Positions 1 to 4,880 of a stretch of 7,419 nucleotides of DNA are shown here, one piece after another. Within the stretch, counting starts at the first letter, position 1; each line of letters opens with the position of its first letter. Position numbers and translations under genes: made by a program. The notes under the pieces are model-generated. The model worked only from the letters and a program-made list of their open reading frames with translations, was not told the origin of the DNA and searched no databases. The stretch comes from Lachnospiraceae bacterium (lineage in GTDB: Bacteria > Bacillota > Clostridia > Lachnospirales > Anaerotignaceae), in the NCBI GenBank assembly GCA_028695945.1, contig JAQVIB010000102.1:1-7419 (forward strand), in the 5' to 3' direction.

Positions 1-10
1 AATAATCATT

Positions 11-16
11 CCTTCT
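11..16 (-). promoter_or_regulatory. Shine-Dalgarno of a minus-strand gene starting just outside the window (yidD expected)
   Basis: Read on the minus strand, AGAAGG lies at 16-11. An ATG at 9-7 is only one base away, which is too close, so the start is more likely at or just beyond position 1. In most Firmicutes the gene after rnpA is yidD, a small membrane-insertion factor. That identity comes from gene order only. The remaining bases up to the rnpA stop (17-112) are AT-rich and show no gene. Confidence 0.35.
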
Positions 17-112
17 AAAACTATATCGAACTATTTTTCTTTACTGCATAAACCTTATTTAGTAATAATTAAACGAATGATGAGGTTTTTATTATTATTG
101 CCTTTTTAGTGC

Positions 113-466
113 TTATTCAGACTTGCTTTTTACCAAATTATGTCTTTTAACAAGATTATGAAGTGCCTTATCTATATCGTGATAGCTGGCGGCATTAGCA
201 CTTACCCGTGCTATAACTACAATATCGTATCCCGTATCAAGTTGATCCTCCATAAGCCTGTAGCTTTCTTTTATAAGACGAGTTACATGGCTTCGCATAA
301 CACTTTTACCAACCTTTTTGCTTACAGTAATACCAAGGCGGTTGCTATCCGGAAACTTCTTATTCTTAATTACGTACATAACAAGAAATTTGTTTGCAAT
401 AGACTTACCCTTATTATAAACGAAACCAAACTGGTAGTTTTTTTTAAGCGACTGTGTAAAATGCAC
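113..466 (-). CDS. rnpA: Ribonuclease P protein component
   Basis: RnpA is the protein subunit of RNase P. It binds the catalytic RNA and helps cleave the 5' leader from precursor tRNAs in the cytoplasm. The 117-residue product has the family layout: an N-terminal SLKKNYQF-type segment (residues 6-13), the core RLGITVSKKVG (43-53), the basic helix corresponding to the RNR motif (about 58-70), and the DIVVIAR strand (81-87). I chose the GTG at 466-464. An in-frame ATG lies two codons upstream (472-470) but touches the Shine-Dalgarno directly, whereas the GTG sits six bases from it and gives the usual M-x-F-T start. The RNR motif reads R58-S59-H60-V-T-R63, unlike the common R-N-R-x-K-R. The gene follows rpmH on the same strand, separated by a terminator-like hairpin. 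Identity is secure; the start is likely but not proven. Confidence 0.95.
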   Translation of the reverse strand: MHFTQSLKKNYQFGFVYNKGKSIANKFLVMYVIKNKKFPDSNRLGITVSKKVGKSVMRSHVTRLIKESYRLMEDQLDTGYDIVVIARVSANAASYHDIDKALHNLVKRHNLVKSKSE

Positions 467-472
467 CTGCAT

Positions 473-480
473 CCCTCTTT
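473..480 (-). promoter_or_regulatory. Shine-Dalgarno deciding the rnpA start
   Basis: AAAGAGGG on the minus strand is directly next to an ATG (472-470) with no spacer. It is six bases from the in-frame GTG (466-464), which is normal spacing. This favours the GTG as the rnpA start. Confidence 0.6.
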
Positions 481-540
481 CAAAGAAACCATAACTACTA
501 AAAAAATTGAAATAATCAATTATTTTTAGGTTTAAATATT

Positions 541-560
541 AAAAGGCCACATTAGCGGCC
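541..560 (-). terminator. Small rho-independent terminator/attenuator between rpmH and rnpA
   Basis: On the minus strand GGCCGC (560-555), loop TAAT (554-551) and GTGGCC (550-545) form a six-pair stem with one G·T pair. TTTT (544-541) follows. The opposite direction has no T-run. It lies 30 bases after the rpmH stop and would end or reduce transcription before rnpA. The stem is short, so partial read-through into rnpA is plausible. That would let L34 be made in excess over RnpA from one promoter. Confidence 0.65.
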
Positions 561-590
561 CTATAATCTCAAGTATTTATCGATTTAAAA

Positions 591-725
591 TTAAGCAGAT
601 AATACTTTTCTTCCTTTTCTTCTTCTTGCTGCTAATACTTTTCTTCCGTTAGATGTAGCCATTCTTTTTCTAAAGCCGTGAACTTTGCTTCTCTGTCTTT
701 TCTTAGGCTGGAAAGTCATTTTCAT
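591..725 (-). CDS. rpmH: 50S ribosomal protein L34
   Basis: L34 is a small basic protein of the large ribosomal subunit that packs against 23S rRNA. The 44-residue translation opens MKMTFQPKKRQR and continues with SKVHGFRKRM (13-22), the standard L34 sequence at the standard length, and ends at TAA (593-591). An AAGGAGGTG Shine-Dalgarno at 741-733 lies seven bases before the ATG (725-723). A near-consensus promoter lies at 816-788. The C-terminal half carries GRKVL twice (residues 27-31 and 38-42), encoded by a 15-bp exact direct repeat. The gene is first in a leftward unit with rnpA and diverges from dnaA, the usual arrangement at Firmicutes origins. Confidence 0.97.
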   Translation of the reverse strand: MKMTFQPKKRQRSKVHGFRKRMATSNGRKVLAARRRKGRKVLSA

Positions 726-787
726 TGTTACGCACCTCCTTAATAATTCTTCACATTTGCATAAGTCTGCTAATGAGCACTTCCCTT

Positions 788-816
788 ATTATATTAGACA
801 AAATGTCTTTCGTCAA
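788..816 (-). promoter_or_regulatory. Sigma-A-type promoter of rpmH
   Basis: On the minus strand TTGACG (816-811) and TATAAT (793-788) are separated by exactly 17 bases, close to a perfect housekeeping promoter and suited to a ribosomal-protein gene. The spacer holds a five-base inverted repeat, AGACA-aaa-TGTCT (796-808 on the plus strand), between the two hexamers. The leader to the rpmH ATG is roughly 55 bases. Confidence 0.85.
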
Positions 817-1040
817 GGAAATTTATTAAATAATATGCCTATTTTCTATTGTAAAATCAATATTTTCTCAGCTTATCCAAATTTAAGAAATTTTCACGTA
901 TTAAACAAAGTTTTTAAGGCAAAACATTACAAAGAATATTAATAACAATTTATTGTTGAAAAATTGTGGTAATTTACAAAGTTGTACACAATTGCCTGTA
1001 TTATATGTTAATTTAATAGTACAAACTGTTTTTTAGCTTA

Positions 1041-1069
1041 TTGCGAAAAGTCCTTATTTTTGTTATATT
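1041..1069 (+). promoter_or_regulatory. Candidate dnaA promoter with extended -10
   Basis: TTGCGA (1041-1046) and TATATT (1064-1069) are spaced 17 bases apart. TG at 1061-1062 forms an extended -10 element. Transcription would begin near 1076 and give a leader of about 200 bases spanning the DnaA-box cluster at 1116-1162. DnaA bound there could repress its own gene; that is inference from the layout. Confidence 0.5.
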
Positions 1070-1115
1070 ATAGTGGAGTAAATATCTGATTAGGCAGAAT
1101 ATTACAGCCAAAAAA

Positions 1116-1165
1116 ATATCCACAAGAAAGTTATCAACAAGTTATACACAATTTGTTGATAACTT
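1116..1165. other. oriC left DnaA-box cluster
   Basis: Four DnaA-box-like 9-mers are packed together: ATATCCACA (1116-1124, +), TTATCAACA (1131-1139, +), the consensus TTATACACA (1142-1150, +) and TTATCAACA on the minus strand (1162-1154). Successive centres are 15, 11 and 12 bases apart, near one helical turn. The two TTATCAACA boxes are arms of a 13-bp perfect inverted repeat, AAGTTATCAACAA at 1128-1140 against 1153-1165, with the consensus box in the 12-base middle. Position upstream of dnaA matches the upstream half of the bipartite Bacillus-type origin. It also lies within the predicted dnaA leader. Confidence 0.8.
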
Positions 1166-1275
1166 ATATTAAGGGCAAAAAATAAATTTGGCAATTTTTT
1201 TAGAAGAATAATTACACGGTGTAACAAGCAGGCATAAGTGTATTTGTTCCGCAGCAAACTAATTGGGAGGAAAAA

Positions 1276-2607
1276 ATGGACTACTTACAAGACATTTGGG
1301 CCAAAGCCCTTGATGTACTGGGAAAGGAACTTGAAGTTATAAGCTTCAATACCTGGATAAAACCCACAACCGCAGTAAAAATAGATGGACGCGACCTTAT
1401 TTTAAAAGCCGAAAACGAATTTTCAAAGGAATTTTTAGAAGGACGGTACCTAAGCCTTATTAAAAATGCAATCATTCAGGTTAGTAATACCGAATACAAT
1501 ATTATGATAATCACTAACGAAACCATGCTTGCCGAACAGAAGGAATTTTTAAGTTCAACTGGTGCAGCAGACCCAGTGCTTGCCGCCAACCTTAACCCAA
1601 GGTATGTTTTTGAAAGCTTTGTTGTTGGAAACAGCAATCGTATGGCACATGCAGCCAGCCTTGCCGTAGCCGAGGCACCTGCAAGGGCGTATAACCCACT
1701 ATTTTTATATGGAAATGTTGGTTTGGGTAAAACTCACCTTATGCACTCTATTGCACATTACATATTGGCAAAAAAACCGGATACAAAGGTTTTATACGTA
1801 ACAAGTGAAACTTTTACTAACGAGCTGATTAATTCCATCAGTAATAACAAAAATGAGGAATTTAGAAATAAATACCGTAATATAGACGTTTTGCTTATTG
1901 ATGATATTCAGTTTATTGCCCAAAAAGAACGTACACAGGAAGAATTTTTCCATACATTTAATGCACTGCACGGTTCTAGTAAACAAATTATCCTTAGCTC
2001 TGACCGACCACCAAGGGAAATTAAAACTCTTGAAGAGCGTTTAAGAAGTCGTTTCGAAGGCGGACTAATTGCAGACATACAGCCTCCTGATATTGAAACA
2101 AGAATTGCAATTTTACGTAATAAAGCTAGAAGTGAAGGATATGTTGTTTCCGACAATGTTTTAAGTTTTATTGCAACGTATATCGAAACCAATATACGAG
2201 AACTTGAGGGTGCATTAACTAGAATTGTACTTTACGCATCCCTTACTAATAAGGACATCTCCGTTGAACTTGCGGAAGAAGCATTAAAAGATATTTATGG
2301 TGACGGCAATCAGAAACAAATCACTACAGACTTTATTATGGATATTATTTGCAACTACTACAATATAACTGTGGCAGACATAAAAGGAAACAAAAAGCCT
2401 AAAAACATTGCATATCCAAGGCAAATAGGAATGTACCTTTCACGCAAGCTGCTGGATATTTCTTTAGCTAAAATAGGTCAAGACTACGGCGGACGTGACC
2501 ACACAACAGTTCTACATGCCTGCAACAAAATTGAAAAAGACATGGACAACGACCCTGATTTAGAAAAAAGCGTAATGGAGTTAGAAAAAAGAATTAAAGG
2601 GATATAA
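1276..2607 (+). CDS. dnaA: Chromosomal replication initiator protein DnaA
   Basis: DnaA is the ATP-dependent initiator that binds DnaA boxes, opens the origin and recruits the helicase. The 443-residue protein is full length and all parts are visible. Domain I (about 1-75) includes SFNTWIKP (23-30). A short linker follows, then the AAA+ domain opening NPRYVFESFVVG (107-118). That domain has Walker A G146-NVGLGKT-153, Walker B LLIDD (206-210), sensor 1 around LSSD (240-243), the box VII arginine in RSRF (257-260) and sensor 2 in NIREL (306-310). Domain IV carries the DNA-binding signature GGRDHTTVLHA (405-415). GGGAGG at 1265-1270 lies five bases before the ATG. DnaA-box clusters on both sides support autoregulation and origin function. 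No unusual residues were seen. Confidence 0.98.
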   Translation: MDYLQDIWAKALDVLGKELEVISFNTWIKPTTAVKIDGRDLILKAENEFSKEFLEGRYLSLIKNAIIQVSNTEYNIMIITNETMLAEQKEFLSSTGAADPVLAANLNPRYVFESFVVGNSNRMAHAASLAVAEAPARAYNPLFLYGNVGLGKTHLMHSIAHYILAKKPDTKVLYVTSETFTNELINSISNNKNEEFRNKYRNIDVLLIDDIQFIAQKERTQEEFFHTFNALHGSSKQIILSSDRPPREIKTLEERLRSRFEGGLIADIQPPDIETRIAILRNKARSEGYVVSDNVLSFIATYIETNIRELEGALTRIVLYASLTNKDISVELAEEALKDIYGDGNQKQITTDFIMDIICNYYNITVADIKGNKKPKNIAYPRQIGMYLSRKLLDISLAKIGQDYGGRDHTTVLHACNKIEKDMDNDPDLEKSVMELEKRIKGI

Positions 2608-2672
2608 AACCTTTAAGACCTTGGGCTTTGCCCAAACCCACTTGCTTTTTGAAAAAGGCAAGATCAAAAACT
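2605..2672 (-). repeat. Two-hairpin intergenic repeat, copy A
   Basis: Directly after dnaA, TTGGGC-ttt-GCCCAA (2621-2635) forms one hairpin. A near-palindrome at 2641-2662 (CTTGC…GCAAG) forms another. Read on the minus strand the segment runs AGTTTT, CTTTTTCAAAA, GGGTTTGGG, CCCAAGG, TTTTAT in order. The same blocks occur in the same order at 3133-3205 on the plus strand. The first hairpin may also act as a dnaA transcript end, but no clean T-run follows. Confidence 0.6.
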
Positions 2673-2676
2673 TTAC

Positions 2677-2702
2677 TACAACCGCATATTCATGCGGTTG
2701 TA
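2677..2702. other. 11-bp perfect stem-loop
   Basis: TACAACCGCAT (2677-2687), loop ATTC (2688-2691) and ATGCGGTTGTA (2692-2702) form an 11-pair uninterrupted stem with a four-base loop, the strongest hairpin in the window. On the plus strand AATGGGTC follows, so it lacks the T-run of a normal dnaA terminator. On the minus strand GTAAAG and then TTTTT follow, which is a weak terminator arrangement. It may be an RNA 3'-end stabiliser for dnaA or part of a repeat; the role is unknown. Confidence 0.6.
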
Positions 2703-2778
2703 AATGGGTCAATTGTAAATTGGATATAAAATGCAATAAATAATGAATTTTAATTATTTTAGGTAAATAAAGCGTTTA

Positions 2779-2788
2779 CATACGTATG
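2779..2788. repeat. 10-bp perfect palindrome ahead of the small membrane gene
   Basis: CATACGTATG is fully self-complementary and sits two bases before the Shine-Dalgarno-like GAGGGGGT (2791-2798) of the next gene. It could be an operator half or chance in AT-rich DNA. Confidence 0.3.
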
Positions 2789-2808
2789 ATGAGGGGGTAA
2801 AACAAATT

Positions 2809-3069
2809 ATGGGAGCAACACTTTTCGTTATAAATATGTGTCTTTCAATTGCTTTAATTGTTATTCCTTTGGTTTTAAAGTTTTTATTTTTGGTATTAAA
2901 AATATTGATTAAAACGGGGACTATATTTCCTTTTTTTGTTTGGTTCTTATTAAGTTCGGATACACCACACCTATTGCTATACAAAATACTGTCTTGGATA
3001 GCAGCAGTGGGAGTGTTAGCACTTAATATATACCTTTGGCATAATAAAAGAATGAATGAAAGGATTTAA
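2809..3069 (+). CDS. Small hydrophobic membrane protein of unknown function
   Basis: I do not recognise this 86-residue protein. It is very hydrophobic: one long apolar stretch covers about residues 5-48, probably two passes broken near KILIKTG (31-37). A further predicted segment lies at about 56-77, followed by a basic tail ending NKRMNERI. Two or three membrane segments are therefore likely. GAGGGGGT (2791-2798) is a good Shine-Dalgarno 11 bases before the ATG, which argues for real translation. No clear promoter was found. It lies between dnaA and dnaN, which are usually adjacent, and between two divergent copies of an intergenic repeat, so it may be a lineage-specific insertion. AT-rich DNA produces hydrophobic open frames by chance, so I am only moderately sure that it is a gene. 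Confidence 0.55.
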   Translation: MGATLFVINMCLSIALIVIPLVLKFLFLVLKILIKTGTIFPFFVWFLLSSDTPHLLLYKILSWIAAVGVLALNIYLWHNKRMNERI

Positions 3070-3132
3070 TAGAAATGCTTATTAATGCTAGCTATCCCAA
3101 AATATTTAGCAAAATGAAATTTTGCGTTAATA

Positions 3133-3205
3133 AGTTTTGGTGCAGCTTTTTCAAAAGGTGCTCAGGGGTTTGGGGATGAAATCCCCAAGGTTTTATCTTT
3201 TATCC
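3133..3205 (+). repeat. Two-hairpin intergenic repeat, copy B
   Basis: This segment holds an imperfect hairpin at 3142-3161 (GCA-g-CTTT…AAAG-g-TGC) and a perfect eight-pair hairpin TTGGGGAT-gaa-ATCCCCAA (3170-3188). Its ordered blocks match copy A (2605-2672, minus strand), and the two copies diverge from the small membrane gene. It ends where the next hairpin, at 3203-3217, begins. Confidence 0.6.
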
Positions 3206-3217
3206 GCCGAAGGCGGA
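3203..3217. other. GC-rich stem-loop, possible terminator
   Basis: TCCGCC (3203-3208), loop GAA and GGCGGA (3212-3217) give a six-pair GC-rich stem followed by AAATTTT. It lies 130 bases after the small membrane gene and just before the second DnaA-box cluster. It could stop transcription entering the origin, although the T-run is short and offset. Confidence 0.4.
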
Positions 3218-3230
3218 AATTTTGGGTGTT

Positions 3231-3412
3231 TTTGTACACATTTCGGTGTTAATTTAGTGTGAATCCTTTGTGTACAAACCTTTTCGAAAAAAACCGTTGT
3301 TAGTACTGTGGATAACTTTTCAACTTGCACCAAATTTGTGTACATAGTTATCCAAAGCAAAAATCCTTTGGTTTTGTGGACAAAATGCACTTATCCACCG
3401 AATTCACAGCCC
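3231..3412. other. oriC right DnaA-box cluster (dnaA–dnaN intergenic)
   Basis: Boxes on both strands are TTGTACACA (3232-3240, +), TTGTACACA (3277-3269, -), the perfect TTATCCACA (3315-3307, -), ATGTACACA (3345-3337, -), TTATCCAAA (3348-3356, +), TTGTCCACA (3383-3375, -), TTATCCACC (3391-3399, +) and the weaker GAATTCACA (3400-3408, +). The first two are arms of a 10-bp inverted repeat. A six-base inverted repeat, CCAAAG at 3352-3357 against CTTTGG at 3366-3371, lies within. The final two boxes point at the trio repeat and AT-rich tract just before dnaN, as in the Bacillus unwinding region. Confidence 0.85.
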
Positions 3413-3430
3413 CTACTACTACGACTACTA
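3413..3430. promoter_or_regulatory. DnaA-trio-like repeat of the origin unwinding element
   Basis: The top strand reads CTACTACTACGACTACTA, so the other strand read 3' to 5' is GAT-GAT-GAT-GCT-GAT-GAT. This fits the DnaA-trio motif known from Bacillus subtilis, where DnaA binds one strand from a nearby box to start melting. Here the boxes at 3391-3408 and a GCCC spacer (3409-3412) precede it. AT-rich DNA follows to about 3458. The fourth trio is off consensus. Confidence 0.7.
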
Positions 3431-3458
3431 AAATCAACTTAATATATACTATTACTTG
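3431..3458. other. AT-rich candidate DNA unwinding element
   Basis: The tract after the trio repeat has few G or C bases and includes AATATATACTATTA, which suits strand opening. TATACT at 3445-3450 also resembles a -10 box for dnaN, but I could not find a good -35 at the right distance. Confidence 0.5.
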
Positions 3459-3482
3459 TCCCGAAAGGAGATATACACACAA

Positions 3483-4583
3483 ATGAAATTAACATGCAGC
3501 AGAGATGCACTATTAAACGGAATAAACATTGTTTCTAAAGCAGTAAGCAACAGAACAACATTACCAATACTTGAATGTATTCTTTTAAAAACCTATGACG
3601 ATGGTTTTAAAATGACAGGAAATGATTTGGAATTGGGTATAAAAACAGCACTAATAGACGCTGATATTGAACAACAAGGCTCCGTAGCACTGGAAGCTAA
3701 ACTATTTTCAGATATAATTCGTCGTGTTGATGGTGAAACAGTAAATATTTTCTGCGGTAATAATAACGCAGTTGTTCTAAGCTGTGGAAAATCTGAATTT
3801 AAAATTATGGGTCAGCCTGGTGATGATTTTCCAGAAATACCTACGGTGGAACAAAGCTTCGCTTATACACTGAAACAAAAAGATTTGCGTAACATGATAA
3901 CAGAAACAATATTTTCTATTGCTATAGATGAAAGTAAACCTCAATTAACAGGTGAACTTATTGAAATTAAAGGTACAAGTATTAACATTGTTGCTGTTGA
4001 TGGATATAGAATTTCTTATAAACGTGCAACAGTAAGTGAGGCAGAAACACCAGTTAAAGTAATTGTTCCAGGTAAAACCCTAAAAGAAATTAGTAAAATT
4101 TTATCCTCTGATGAAGAAGATGTTGATTTATATATCACAGATAAGCACATTCTTTTTGATTTGCAAGGAAATATTATAGTTTCAAGACTAATTGAAGGTG
4201 ATTTCATTAAATATGACCAAACCTTTACTGATGAGTTTAAAACACGTGTAATTATTGATAGAATAGACATTATTTCTTCGTTGGAGCGTGCTTCACTTGT
4301 TAGCCGTGATGCAAGAAAAGTTCCTGTTAAAATTGATATTCAAAAGGACAAAATGATTATAACTTCACAAACCGAAATGGGTACAGCATATGAAGAAATT
4401 AAAATTGATGCTGTAGGTGATAACCTTAAAATTGCATTCAACCCTAAATATTTAATTGATGCGTTGCGTGCTATTGAAGATGAGGTAATTTCTATACAAT
4501 TTAACACTGCTTTAAGCCCATGTATTATTAAGCCAGAGGATGGCGATATTTATAAATATCTTGTTCTTCCTCTTAGACTATAG
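3483..4583 (+). CDS. dnaN: DNA polymerase III beta subunit (sliding clamp)
   Basis: DnaN dimerises into a ring around DNA and tethers the replicative polymerase and repair enzymes. The 366-residue product fits the three-domain clamp family, whose members are usually about 365-380 residues. It begins MKLTCSRDALL, has the conserved NRTTLPILE segment (23-31), a DGYRIS motif (163-168), a VPGKTLKEI segment (195-203), NPKYLIDAL (310-318) and the typical C-terminal YLVLPLRL. I chose the ATG at 3483. AAAGGAG (3464-3470) lies 12 bases upstream, and the family starts here. An in-frame TTG at 3456 would put the Shine-Dalgarno inside the protein. The gene follows the unwinding region and leads a rightward operon with yaaA (45-base gap) and recF. 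Confidence 0.97.
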   Translation: MKLTCSRDALLNGINIVSKAVSNRTTLPILECILLKTYDDGFKMTGNDLELGIKTALIDADIEQQGSVALEAKLFSDIIRRVDGETVNIFCGNNNAVVLSCGKSEFKIMGQPGDDFPEIPTVEQSFAYTLKQKDLRNMITETIFSIAIDESKPQLTGELIEIKGTSINIVAVDGYRISYKRATVSEAETPVKVIVPGKTLKEISKILSSDEEDVDLYITDKHILFDLQGNIIVSRLIEGDFIKYDQTFTDEFKTRVIIDRIDIISSLERASLVSRDARKVPVKIDIQKDKMIITSQTEMGTAYEEIKIDAVGDNLKIAFNPKYLIDALRAIEDEVISIQFNTALSPCIIKPEDGDIYKYLVLPLRL

Positions 4584-4616
4584 TTCTATATTGTGAAATT
4601 TATTTTCAACTAAAAT

Positions 4617-4622
4617 AGGAGA
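4617..4622 (+). promoter_or_regulatory. Shine-Dalgarno deciding the yaaA start
   Basis: AGGAGA touches the in-frame ATG at 4623 with no spacer but is six bases from the next in-frame ATG at 4629. The second ATG is therefore the more likely start. Confidence 0.6.
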
Positions 4623-4628
4623 ATGAAA

Positions 4629-4850
4629 ATGGAAAAAGTGGCTATCAAAACAGAATTCATTAAGCTTGGTCAAGTTTTGAAACTTGGAAACCTTGTAGGA
4701 CAAGGGTCTGACGCAAAAATTTTAATTGCAGAGGGTGAAGTTCTGGTAAATGGTGAGGTTGAACTTCAAAGAGGTAAAAAAATTCGTCCTGGAGATATTG
4801 TTGAGCTAAAGGGCGAAGGAAAAATTCAGGTTGTTGCCCAAGAGGAATAA
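4629..4850 (+). CDS. yaaA: S4-domain RNA-binding protein YaaA
   Basis: This is the short S4-domain protein found between dnaN and recF in many Firmicutes. The S4 fold binds structured RNA, and a role in ribosome assembly has been suggested for relatives; the exact function is unsettled. The 73-residue product is essentially one S4 domain. IKLGQVLKL (11-19) is the first helix. AKILIAEGEVLVNGE (29-43) and RGKKIRPGDIVEL (48-60) are the hallmark loop-strand segments. I prefer the ATG at 4629 because the Shine-Dalgarno abuts the ATG at 4623. The gene lies 45 bases after dnaN and 30 bases before recF, so all three are probably co-transcribed. The name is sometimes written rlbA. Confidence 0.92.
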   Translation: MEKVAIKTEFIKLGQVLKLGNLVGQGSDAKILIAEGEVLVNGEVELQRGKKIRPGDIVELKGEGKIQVVAQEE

Positions 4851-4880
4851 TAAAAATTCACCTTGGTATGGAGGGCAAAA

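Larger units (their letters stand above)
742..1275. other. Gene-free rpmH–dnaA intergenic region (left part of oriC)
   Basis: This 534-base AT-rich stretch holds the rpmH promoter, a candidate dnaA promoter (1041-1069) and several matches to the DnaA box TTATNCACA. Weak outlying matches are TTATCCAAA at 873-881 and TTGTACACA at 982-990. A compact cluster lies at 1116-1162. Smaller palindromes are AACAAT-tt-ATTGTT (944-957) and TTACAC-g-GTGTAA (1212-1224). I see no convincing gene here. Confidence 0.75.

Noticed and set aside
140..529. 129-codon plus-strand open frame
   Set aside because: It lies opposite rnpA and its sequence has no family-like features; the minus-strand gene explains the region.
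685..942. 85-codon plus-strand open frame across the rpmH promoter
   Set aside because: It overlaps the start and promoter of rpmH, has no good Shine-Dalgarno, and reads as AT-rich noise.
1792..2192. Minus-strand open frames inside dnaA
   Set aside because: They are antisense to a fully conserved dnaA and have no family features.
2754..2984. Minus-strand open frame opposite the small membrane gene
   Set aside because: The plus-strand frame has the better Shine-Dalgarno and a coherent membrane profile; this one has neither.
3193..3390. 65-codon minus-strand open frame in the dnaA–dnaN gap
   Set aside because: It runs through the DnaA-box cluster; repeated VCTQ/CVQK-like pieces are just translated boxes.
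4016..4270. Minus-strand open frame inside dnaN
   Set aside because: It is antisense to conserved clamp sequence with no translation signal.
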